This document shows positions 1-5,452 of a stretch of DNA of 9,942 bases, in pieces (the stretch's first letter is position 1; each line of letters opens with the position of its first letter). The notes beneath the pieces are model-generated. The model made no database searches, had not been told where the DNA came from, and was given only the letters and a program-made list of their open reading frames with translations. The DNA lies in NCBI GenBank assembly GCA_023425905.1, contig JAFABT010000319.1, forward strand, positions 1-9,942. The letters are read 5' to 3'. Origin of the DNA: Actinomycetes bacterium (GTDB lineage Bacteria; Actinomycetota; Actinomycetes; Actinomycetales; Cellulomonadaceae). Position numbers and translations under genes: made by a program.

Positions 1-97
1 GAAACGCCCGGTCCCATTCCGAACCCGGAAGCTAAGCCCTACAGCGCCGATGGTACTGCACTGGAGACGGTGTGGGAGAGTAGGACGCCGCCGGACA
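1..97 (+). rRNA. rrf: 5S ribosomal RNA, 3' portion (5' end lies outside the window)
   Basis: The first ~97 bases match the 3' three quarters of an actinobacterial 5S rRNA. The conserved block CCGAACCCGGAAGCTAAGC is at about 19-37, CGATGGTACTGC is at 48-59, and the closing segment GGGAGAGTAGGACGCCGCC is at 74-92. The 3' strand of helix I (GCCGCCGGAC, 87-96) has lost its 5' partner, so roughly the first 20-25 bases of the gene lie upstream of the window. The exact 3' end is uncertain by a few bases. A strong terminator follows within about 10 bases, so this is probably the last gene of a 16S-23S-5S operon (inference). Confidence 0.96.
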
Positions 98-106
98 ATC
101 ATTCAC

Positions 107-163
107 GAAAGGCCCACCCAGGAACACGCGCTGTTCCCGGGTGGGCCTTTCGTCATTTGTGTT
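107..163 (+). terminator. Rho-independent terminator of the rRNA operon
   Basis: GAAAGGCCCACCC (107-119) pairs perfectly with GGGTGGGCCTTTC (139-151). After one A/C mismatch (120/138) the stem continues with GGAACA (121-126) pairing TGTTCC (132-137), around a 5-base loop CGCGC (127-131). The result is a ~19-bp hairpin, followed by the T-rich TCATTTGTGTTT (153-164). Long GC-rich hairpins of this kind directly after 5S are typical of rRNA operon terminators. The A run before the stem (AAA at 108-110) makes partial bidirectional action possible. Confidence 0.93.
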
Positions 164-259
164 TCATCAGGCTACAGGCAGGACGTGCTTGCGATCCGTG
201 TGCCCGCAGCAGGCGCCCACAGCGGTGCCCGTGGGACCATGGCGTCCAGCACCATCGAC

Positions 260-264
260 AGGAG
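260..264 (+). promoter_or_regulatory. Ribosome binding site fixing the start of the first CDS
   Basis: AGGAG lies 7 bases upstream of GTG 272. This favours GTG 272 over the in-frame ATG at 239, which has no comparable purine run, and over any start inside the 5S gene or terminator. Confidence 0.75.
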
Positions 265-271
265 ATCCCGC

Positions 272-2239
272 GTGACCGAGGACAAGTCAGAGCGCCCCGA
301 CCGAGGCCCCTCTCGGGGCAGTGGCGACGCCCGCAGAGGGGATCGTGGCGGACGGCAAGGCGGGGGAGGCTTCCGGCAGGGGCCCGGCAGCGGTCAGTCG
401 GCCCGCCGGGAAGGACAGCCGTACCGCTCAGGCGGGCCAAGCGGTTCGACAGCTCCCCGTAGGTCCGACGAGCGTTCTAGCGACGAGCGTTCTAGCGGCG
501 GCGGGTATCAGAGCGGGCGTTCAGCGGGGCCCGCACGAGCGAACGGCGAGGGTCGCGCACCGGGTGCGCTCGGCGGTGCGCCGCGCGGTGAGGACGGCGG
601 CAGGCCGCGCTCCGGGAGTGAACGCCCGTTCCGCGGCGGTCCTCCGCGCAACTCCTCGGGGACCTCCGGCTCCCCAAGCTACTCAGGGGGAGCGGGACGT
701 CGCAGTGCGAGCCCGGAGGACCGTCGCTCGGGTCGTCCGCCAGCATCGCGCGACCAAAGGGCGGGAGACGGGCGGGACTCTCGTGACCAAGGCGCGCGTG
801 ACGGCCGCTCGTCACGTCCCGGTGGCGCGGGTGAGCGCCGTCCTCCATGGTCTGGCAGTCGGGATGGCTCCCGCTCCGCAGCTCAGGGAGACCGGTCCGC
901 GCCTCGCGGTGCAGGCACGAGCCGTGGCGGCGAGCAGAGGGCGTCGCGTCCCTATGAGGGCTACTCCCGACCGCGCCGTGACGACGGCCCGTCGCGCTAC
1001 TCGTCGTCTGGCGGTGGGCGTCCAGACGGGCTGAGCCGTGACCAGGCACCTCGTGGCCAGGCGCCTCGCGGTCAGGACGCTCGTGGTGGTAGTCGTCCCG
1101 CGCGTTCGTTCGACGGGGGCGATGACCGTTCGGCACGTGCCGGTGGCGCGCCCGACCGCGGGTCACGACCCTCTGGTGACCGCCGGCCAGCCCGTTCGGG
1201 CGACTCTGGCGTACCCCGCGGAGGCTTCGGGGCCGGTCGTCCCGATCGCGCACCCCGCGGCGGGGCGACGGCCCCGCGTGGTGGGTTCGAGCGTGGGTCG
1301 GGCTCGCGTGGTTCACTCGAGCGTGGTTCCAAGCCGCGTGGCGGCGACGAGCGTCGGCCCCCGCGCGTTGGTGAGTCGACTCCCCGGCACCCGGCGCCGC
1401 CGATCGACGAGGACGTCGTGTTCTCGGACCTCGATCGCGCGGTGCGGGCTCAGCTGCGAACCCTGACGAAGGAGAACGCCGAGACCGTCGGGCGTCACCT
1501 CGTCATGGTCGCGCGTCTCCTCGACGACCGGCCTGAGCTGGCGTTCGAGCACGCCGCGGCAGCGGTCCGTCGTGCGGGCCGCATCGACGTCGTCCGCGAG
1601 GCGGCCGGGATCGCGGCCTACCGCAACGGTCTCTACGCAGAGGCGCTGCGAGAGCTGCGCACCGTCCGGCGCCTCAACGGGTCGTCTGAGCATCTTGCCC
1701 TCATGGCGGACTGCGAGCGCGGGCTCGGCCGGCCGGAACGGGCGCTCGACCTCGCGGCCTCTCCTGAGGCGGAGGGACTCTCGCAGGAGGCGCGCCTCGA
1801 GCTCACCCTCGTCGTCGCCGGCGCACGCGCGGATCTCGGCGAGGTGGACGCCGCCCTCGCGGCCCTCGACGTCGCCGCAGGACTCACGTCCGCACCTGGT
1901 GACGACGTCCGTGTGTCGCTCGCGCGCGCTGACGTCCTCGACACGTTCGGCAGGGAGAGCGAGGCGACGGCGCTCCGGTCGACCTTCACCGCGGCGCAGG
2001 TCGCACGGGCAGACGGGACGGAGGACACGAGCGAGGTCGTCGTCTACGACCTCGCGGACGACCCCGACATGGCCGGCGAGGACGGCGGTTCGGGGGAGCC
2101 CCTTGAGCCGGCCAGCGACGAGCCCGGCGACATGACCGGCGACATGACCCGCGACATGACCGACGACGAGTCCGCGGCCGCGGCTGATGGCGACGTGGCC
2201 GAGGCGGCGTCGAGGACCAACCCGGAGGACGAGGCATGA
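272..2239 (+). CDS. TPR-like protein with long RGG/Ser/Pro-rich disordered N-terminus
   Basis: This is a 655-residue protein with no recognised catalytic function. Residues 1 to about 377 are extreme low complexity: Arg, Gly, Ser, Asp and Pro, many RGG, PRGG, GQAPRG and DERSS units, and almost no hydrophobic residues. About 378-590 is a compact helical domain with paired-helix units resembling tetratricopeptide repeats (for example NGLYAEALRELRTV from residue 452, and LGEVDAALAALDVA further on). About 590-655 is an acidic tail with a GDMT/GDMT/RDMT repeat. There is no signal peptide or membrane segment. Start GTG 272 is chosen from the AGGAG at 260-264. The stop overlaps the phosphatase start (ATGA). 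By position and C-terminal domain it corresponds to the conserved Rv1691-type protein next to the tlyA cluster. TPR domains usually hold protein partners and RGG tracts often bind RNA, so a scaffold or RNA-associated role is possible but is only inference. Confidence 0.85.
   Translation: MTEDKSERPDRGPSRGSGDARRGDRGGRQGGGGFRQGPGSGQSARREGQPYRSGGPSGSTAPRRSDERSSDERSSGGGYQSGRSAGPARANGEGRAPGALGGAPRGEDGGRPRSGSERPFRGGPPRNSSGTSGSPSYSGGAGRRSASPEDRRSGRPPASRDQRAGDGRDSRDQGARDGRSSRPGGAGERRPPWSGSRDGSRSAAQGDRSAPRGAGTSRGGEQRASRPYEGYSRPRRDDGPSRYSSSGGGRPDGLSRDQAPRGQAPRGQDARGGSRPARSFDGGDDRSARAGGAPDRGSRPSGDRRPARSGDSGVPRGGFGAGRPDRAPRGGATAPRGGFERGSGSRGSLERGSKPRGGDERRPPRVGESTPRHPAPPIDEDVVFSDLDRAVRAQLRTLTKENAETVGRHLVMVARLLDDRPELAFEHAAAAVRRAGRIDVVREAAGIAAYRNGLYAEALRELRTVRRLNGSSEHLALMADCERGLGRPERALDLAASPEAEGLSQEARLELTLVVAGARADLGEVDAALAALDVAAGLTSAPGDDVRVSLARADVLDTFGRESEATALRSTFTAAQVARADGTEDTSEVVVYDLADDPDMAGEDGGSGEPLEPASDEPGDMTGDMTRDMTDDESAAAADGDVAEAASRTNPEDEA
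466..495 (+). repeat. Perfect tandem 15-bp duplication inside the first CDS
   Basis: CGACGAGCGTTCTAG occurs at 466-480 and again, unchanged, at 481-495, encoding two consecutive DERSS units in the disordered region. Perfect identity suggests a recent slippage event, and copy number may vary between strains (inference). Confidence 0.9.
1275..1364 (+). repeat. Degenerate 30-bp (decapeptide) repeat, three units
   Basis: Units begin with CGCGTGG at 1275, 1305 and 1335 and share GAGCGT further in. They encode decapeptides of the form RG(G/S)xERGSxx at residues 336-345 and 346-355, and a diverged third unit at 356-365. In-frame multiples of 30 bp explain how the RGG region can grow or shrink without frameshift. 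Confidence 0.75.
2126..2161 (+). repeat. Tandem 12-bp repeat, three units, in the acidic tail
   Basis: GGCGACATGACC occurs at 2126-2137 and 2138-2149, and with one change (CGCGACATGACC) at 2150-2161. The units encode GDMT, GDMT and RDMT. The repeat is in frame and near the C-terminus, so unit changes would be tolerated. Confidence 0.9.
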
Positions 2240-3264
2240 GCACGGCAGGACTCCTCGGCAGCGATCGGCCTCTCGCAGAGGCGTACGACCTCGCGCTCGT
2301 CGATCTGGACGGTGTGACCTACAAGGGGCACGAGCCGATCGCGGGCGCGGCCGAGGGCCTCGCCCGCGCCCGGGCTGCAGGCCTCCGCCTCGTCTTCGTG
2401 ACGAACAACGCCTCGAGAGAACCGGAACAGGTCGCTCATCAGCTCTCATCGCTCGCGATCCCCGCGGAGGCTGCCGACGTCATGACCGCTGCCCAGGCAG
2501 CGGCCCGGCTGCTGCGCACGCGGCTGAGCCCGGGGGACCCGGTGCTGGTCGTGGGCGGCGCCGGCCTGTTCACGGCCGTCCGTGCAGAAGGGCTCCGAGT
2601 CGTCGAGACGGCGGACGAGGGCCCCGTGGCCGTCGTCCAGGGTTTCGCTCCCGAGGTGGGGTGGGCGCAGCTCGCCGAGGCCGCCTATGCGATCGAGGCT
2701 GGTGCGTGGCACGTCGCGTCGAACCGCGACCTGTCGCTCCCCACCGCTCGGGGCTTCGCGCCTGGCAACGGGGCACTCGTGGCTGCCGTCGTCTCCGCGA
2801 CCGGGGTGGAGCCGTCGAGCGCGGGCAAGCCCGAGCCGACGATGTACGCGATGGCCGTCGAGCGGGCGGGCGCGCACCGCCCGCTCGTCATCGGCGACCG
2901 CCTCGACACAGACCTCGCGGGCGCGCGGGCCGGCAGGTACGACGGCCTGCACGTTCTCACAGGGGTCTCCTCAGCGAGGGACGACGTGCTCGCTGCGCCA
3001 GGGGAACGGCCGCACTTCATCGGCGCCGACCTGCTCAGCCTTCTTGAGCCGCACCCCGTGCCGACTCCGGCTGAGGACGGGTGGTTCACCTGCCGCGGCG
3101 CTGCGGCCCGGGTCGATCGAGGATCGCTCGAGCTCCACGAGGCGCCGCAGGGTCCGACCGCTGCGATCGACCTCGTGCGCGCCGCGTGCTCGGCCGCCTG
3201 GGCGGCTGCGGATCGTGGAGACTCGGTCGCGCCGGAGACGGTTCCCGAGCTGCCGGGGCGGTGA
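2236..3264 (+). CDS. HAD-IIA phosphatase, glycerol-3-phosphate phosphatase type
   Basis: This 342-residue haloacid-dehalogenase-type phosphatase of the NagD/HAD-IIA subfamily has all four motifs. Motif I is VDLDGV with nucleophile D23 and acid/base D25. Motif II is FVTNNAS with T56, motif III is GKPEP with K198, and motif IV is IGDRLDTD with D221 and D226 for Mg2+. The C2-type cap spans roughly residues 70-190. Residues from about 270 onward (DGWFTCRGAAARVDRG and a helical end) form an extra C-terminal domain. The M. tuberculosis homologue Rv1692 has such a domain and was reported as a D,L-glycerol-3-phosphate phosphatase with a GNAT-like C-terminal region. By homology it would release glycerol from glycerol 3-phosphate in lipid polar-head recycling, but the substrate is not proven here. 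GGAGGA at 2224-2229 lies 6 bases before ATG 2236, which overlaps the previous stop (ATGA). Confidence 0.9.
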   Translation: MSTAGLLGSDRPLAEAYDLALVDLDGVTYKGHEPIAGAAEGLARARAAGLRLVFVTNNASREPEQVAHQLSSLAIPAEAADVMTAAQAAARLLRTRLSPGDPVLVVGGAGLFTAVRAEGLRVVETADEGPVAVVQGFAPEVGWAQLAEAAYAIEAGAWHVASNRDLSLPTARGFAPGNGALVAAVVSATGVEPSSAGKPEPTMYAMAVERAGAHRPLVIGDRLDTDLAGARAGRYDGLHVLTGVSSARDDVLAAPGERPHFIGADLLSLLEPHPVPTPAEDGWFTCRGAAARVDRGSLELHEAPQGPTAAIDLVRAACSAAWAAADRGDSVAPETVPELPGR

Positions 3265-3318
3265 GGCCCGCGCCCGACGCGGTCCGGTGAGTCGTCGCGA
3301 CGTCGGGTCCGCGGGCCA

Positions 3319-3334
3319 GGGAACGAGGGTTCCC
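3319..3334 (+). terminator. GC-rich hairpin, possible weak terminator after the phosphatase gene
   Basis: GGGAAC (3319-3324) pairs with GTTCCC (3329-3334) around the loop GAGG. GGTCC (3306-3310) and GGACC (3335-3339) could add an outer stem across an asymmetric internal loop. No T tract follows, so at best it is a U-less actinobacterial-style terminator. It could equally be a chance structure in GC-rich DNA. Confidence 0.35.
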
Positions 3335-3363
3335 GGACCGGCCCGGCGCGCCTGTGCACGACG

Positions 3364-3393
3364 CGGACCGCTCGCGCTGAGGGCCGGTACGGT
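3364..3393 (+). promoter_or_regulatory. Weak sigma-70-type promoter candidate upstream of the small ORF and tlyA
   Basis: TACGGT at 3388-3393 fits the actinobacterial -10 pattern TANNNT. CGGACC at 3364-3369 matches only the GAC core of a -35 box, with an 18-base spacer. A transcript would start near 3400 and give a leader of about 80 bases. GTACGGT (3387-3393) and ACCGTGC (3401-3407) form an inverted repeat over the -10/start area that could be an operator or chance. Support is sequence resemblance only. Confidence 0.25.
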
Positions 3394-3471
3394 GGGACCG
3401 ACCGTGCTGAGCGCGCGGGACGACCTCCCACGCCGCCGCAGGCGCGCGACGGCCTGGGATCAGCACGGGAG

Positions 3472-3476
3472 AGGAG
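3472..3476 (+). promoter_or_regulatory. Ribosome binding site of the 60-residue protein
   Basis: AGGAG within GGGAGAGGAG (3467-3476) lies 5 bases before ATG 3482. It fixes the start of a small gene that otherwise sits in a much longer unrelated open frame. Confidence 0.75.
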
Positions 3477-3481
3477 CGACG

Positions 3482-3664
3482 ATGGACCAGAGCACGGCCC
3501 AGAACCACGGTGAGCCCGGATCGACGACGGGCGACACCGTGGTCGACCTCGCGCTCGCGCCCCTCGCCGACGTCACGGACATCCCGGTGCGGGATCGCGT
3601 CGCCGTCTTCGAGCAGGTGCACGCCGCGCTGCAGGACCGACTCGCGGACAGCGAGGACGGATGA
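3482..3664 (+). CDS. Conserved small protein (60 aa) between the phosphatase and tlyA
   Basis: This acidic 60-residue protein of unknown function has a polar N-terminus (residues 1-20). It is followed by an amphipathic, probably helical segment containing LADVTDIPVRDRVAVFEQVH (29-48) and ALQDRLADSED to the end. There is no membrane segment, metal-binding cluster or signal peptide. Its size and position, between the HAD-IIA phosphatase and tlyA, match the Rv1693-type small protein of mycobacteria, so it is likely a real conserved gene. It has a strong AGGAG site, and its TGA overlaps the tlyA ATG (ATGA, 3661-3664), suggesting translation is handed on to tlyA. A role as a partner or regulator of TlyA is only a guess from this coupling. 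The gene is easily missed because its frame stays open far upstream. Confidence 0.85.
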   Translation: MDQSTAQNHGEPGSTTGDTVVDLALAPLADVTDIPVRDRVAVFEQVHAALQDRLADSEDG

Positions 3665-4593
3665 CGCCCGTGCCTGCACGGCTCGACGCCACGCTCGTCG
3701 CGAGCGGGCGCGCTCGGTCACGTCGGCACGCGACCGAGCTGGTCCAGTCCGGCCGGGTCCTCGTCGACGGTGCCGTCGCGACGAAGCCGGCGCGTGCGAT
3801 CGACCCCGGATCGACCGTCGTCGTCACGCCTGGCCCCGAGCCGGAGTACGCGTCGCGAGGCGCCTACAAGCTGCTCGGAGCGCTCGAGCGGTGGCCCGAC
3901 GTCGTGGTCGAGGACGCGATCTGTCTCGATGCTGGCGCGTCGACCGGAGGCTTCACCGACGTCCTGCTCCGCCGCGGTGCCCGCCTCGTGCACGCGGTCG
4001 ACGTCGGGCACGACCAACTCGTCCCCGCACTGCGCGACGACGCACGTGTGCGGGTGCGCGAAGGCGTCAACGTGCGTGACCTGCGTCCGGGCGATCTCGA
4101 CCCTGCACCCGGTCTCGTCGTCGGGGACCTCGCCTTCATCTCCCTCACGCTCGTGCTCGAGCAGCTCGTCGAGGTGGCGCTGCCTGGCGCTGACGTCCTG
4201 CTCCTCGTCAAGCCGCAGTTCGAGGTGGGGCGAGAGCGGCTCGGCTCGGGCGGTGTCGTGCGCGGTCCGGAGCTGCGCCGCGAGGCAGTCCTCACCGTCG
4301 TCGAGCGAGGTGCAGCCCTCGGCCTCCGACTGCGGGGGGTCGTCGCGAGCCCGCTGCCGGGGCCGAGCGGCAACGTCGAGTACTTCGTGCGGTGGACCGC
4401 CCCCGGCGCGGACGCCACGGCGAGCGCTGACGGGGACGGAGGCGGCGACGGCGAGGTCGACGCCGCGGCTGAGGTCGCTCGGGCCATCGCAACCGGCCCG
4501 GTGGCCGCGTCTGGAGTGCCCGCGTCTGGAGTTCCCGGGGTCACCGACCTGCCGGTCGCGGGCGGCACCGCAGCCACGGAGGTGCCCGCATGA
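3661..4593 (+). CDS. tlyA: TlyA-family rRNA 2'-O-methyltransferase (16S/23S rRNA)
   Basis: This 310-residue enzyme has an N-terminal S4 RNA-binding domain (about 5-60, RLDATLVASGRARSRRHA and VLVDG) joined to an FtsJ-type Rossmann methyltransferase domain (about 64-247). The SAM-binding loop is LDAGASTGGFTD (89-100). The Lys-Asp-Lys-Glu catalytic set is visible as K70 (SRGAYKL), D156 (GDLAF), K184 (VKPQFE) and E240 (NVEYF), in line with the mycobacterial tetrad. Family members methylate ribose 2'-OH of a 16S helix 44 cytidine and a 23S helix 69 cytidine, which governs capreomycin/viomycin sensitivity. Whether this protein modifies one or both rRNAs cannot be read from sequence. Unusual is a tail of about 63 residues after the catalytic domain, rich in Ala, Gly, Asp and Val; the mycobacterial protein is about 268 residues. 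The start overlaps the small ORF, and the stop overlaps nadK. Confidence 0.96.
   Translation: MTPVPARLDATLVASGRARSRRHATELVQSGRVLVDGAVATKPARAIDPGSTVVVTPGPEPEYASRGAYKLLGALERWPDVVVEDAICLDAGASTGGFTDVLLRRGARLVHAVDVGHDQLVPALRDDARVRVREGVNVRDLRPGDLDPAPGLVVGDLAFISLTLVLEQLVEVALPGADVLLLVKPQFEVGRERLGSGGVVRGPELRREAVLTVVERGAALGLRLRGVVASPLPGPSGNVEYFVRWTAPGADATASADGDGGGDGEVDAAAEVARAIATGPVAASGVPASGVPGVTDLPVAGGTAATEVPA
4505..4534 (+). repeat. 15-bp tandem repeat in the tlyA tail
   Basis: CCGCGTCTGGAGT occurs at 4505-4517 and 4520-4532 (period 15), encoding two successive ASGVP units. It lies in the low-complexity extension beyond the methyltransferase fold, so the tail appears to have grown by in-frame slippage. 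Confidence 0.8.
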
Positions 4594-5450
4594 GCCGCAC
4601 GGCTCTCGTCATCACGCACACGGGGCGCGAAGAGGCGCTCGTCGCCGCCGAGGAGGCGCGCCGCGAGCTCGAGGCCGCGGGTCTCGTCGTCGTCGACGAG
4701 ACCGAGATCGCCGGCGCAGGGGACGCCGCCGGGGTCGACTTCGCTGTCGTGCTCGGCGGCGACGGCACGATCCTGCGGGCAGCGGAGCTCACGCGCGCGC
4801 CCGGGGTCCCGATCCTCGCGATCAACCTCGGGCACGTCGGCTTCCTCGCCGAGGCGGAGCGAGAGGACATCAGCCAGGCGGTGCGCCGACTGGCTGCGGG
4901 GGACTTCGTCGTCGAGGAACGCGGGACCCTGGACGTGCTCGTCCTGCGGCCGGGGGAGGACCCGGTCGACGACTGGGCGCTCAACGAGGCAACGCTCGAG
5001 AAGGCAGTGCCTGGGCGCATGGTCGAGGTCGCGGTCGAAGTCGACGGACTGCCGGTCTCGACCTTCGGCTGCGACGCCGTCGTGCTCTCGACGGCCACCG
5101 GCTCGACGGCGCACGCGTTCTCGGCAGGCGGGCCCGTCATCTGGCCGGACGTCGACGCGACGCTCCTCGTCCCGGTGTCCGCGCACGCGCTGTTCGCTCG
5201 TCCGCTCGTCGTCGGACCCGCGTCCGTGCTCGCCGTCGAGGTGCTGGCCCGTTCATCGGTGCCGGCGATGCTCAGCTGCGACGGGCGCCGGACGAACGAG
5301 CTGCCCTGCGGCACCCGGGTCGAGGTGCGTCGCTCGGATGTGCCCGTCCGGCTCGCGCGCCTCACCGAAGCTCCCTTCTCGGAGCGTCTCGTGCGCAAGT
5401 TCTCCCTCGACGTCGAGGGCTGGCGTGGCCGGGCCAACGGAGGTCGCTGA
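4590..5450 (+). CDS. nadK: NAD kinase
   Basis: This 286-residue cytosolic ATP-NAD kinase phosphorylates NAD+ to NADP+, the only route to NADP. The diagnostic motif GGDGT is at 56-60 with catalytic D58. INLGHVGFLAE (78-88) is the substrate-loop region, LNEATLEK (131-138) carries the paired N132-E133, and TGSTAHAFSAGGP (170-182) is the conserved glycine-rich NAD/phosphate-binding segment. SCDGRR and RLVRKFSLDVEGWRG near the end are typical actinobacterial NadK sequences. Two positions differ from the common STPTGSTAYAF form: Ala replaces Pro at 169 and His replaces Tyr at 175. Actinobacterial members often accept polyphosphate as well as ATP, which cannot be judged here. GGAGGT at 4578-4583 lies 6 bases before ATG 4590, which overlaps the tlyA stop (ATGA). 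Confidence 0.96.
   Translation: MSRTALVITHTGREEALVAAEEARRELEAAGLVVVDETEIAGAGDAAGVDFAVVLGGDGTILRAAELTRAPGVPILAINLGHVGFLAEAEREDISQAVRRLAAGDFVVEERGTLDVLVLRPGEDPVDDWALNEATLEKAVPGRMVEVAVEVDGLPVSTFGCDAVVLSTATGSTAHAFSAGGPVIWPDVDATLLVPVSAHALFARPLVVGPASVLAVEVLARSSVPAMLSCDGRRTNELPCGTRVEVRRSDVPVRLARLTEAPFSERLVRKFSLDVEGWRGRANGGR
5439..5444 (+). promoter_or_regulatory. Ribosome binding site fixing the GTG start of recN
   Basis: GGAGGT inside the last codons of nadK lies 8 bases before GTG 5453. It fixes the recN start in a frame that is open for more than 500 codons upstream. Confidence 0.8.
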
Positions 5451-5452
5451 GC

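Larger units (their letters stand above)
3265..3481. other. 217-base intergenic region, the largest gap in the gene row
   Basis: No convincing coding sequence of its own is seen here. It contains a perfect 6-bp hairpin at 3319-3334, a weak promoter candidate around 3364-3393 overlapped by a short inverted repeat (3387-3393 with 3401-3407), and the ribosome binding site of the next gene at 3472-3476. All other junctions from 2239 to 9535 are overlaps or gaps under 80 bases, so this is the natural place for a transcription-unit boundary. Confidence 0.7.

Noticed and set aside
50..271. Upstream in-frame extension of the first CDS, including ATG 239
   Set aside because: It would begin inside 5S rRNA and pass through the terminator. 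ATG 239 lacks a good ribosome site, whereas AGGAG sits 7 bases before GTG 272.
152..271. Promoter for the first CDS
   Set aside because: No hexamer pair with acceptable spacing was found between the rRNA terminator and GTG 272. A promoter is expected there, but I cannot point to one.
492..1316. Minus-strand frame opposite the RGG region, and the idea that the RGG stretch is non-coding repeat DNA
   Set aside because: The plus frame is continuous from the ribosome site to a folded C-terminal domain, and its repeats are all multiples of three, as expected for coding DNA.
1275..1364. CRISPR-like repeats
   Set aside because: Units are adjacent without unique spacers, diverged, and in frame with a protein repeat.
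1313..2449. Minus-strand open frame of 378 codons across the first and second CDS
   Set aside because: Arg-rich translation with no motif, and it crosses the boundary of two supported plus-strand genes.
3770..5452. Long in-frame region upstream of the recN start
   Set aside because: The frame is open for 561 codons, but its translation is Arg/Ser-rich nonsense across tlyA and nadK. RecN begins at GTG 5453 with a ribosome site and the conserved N-terminus.
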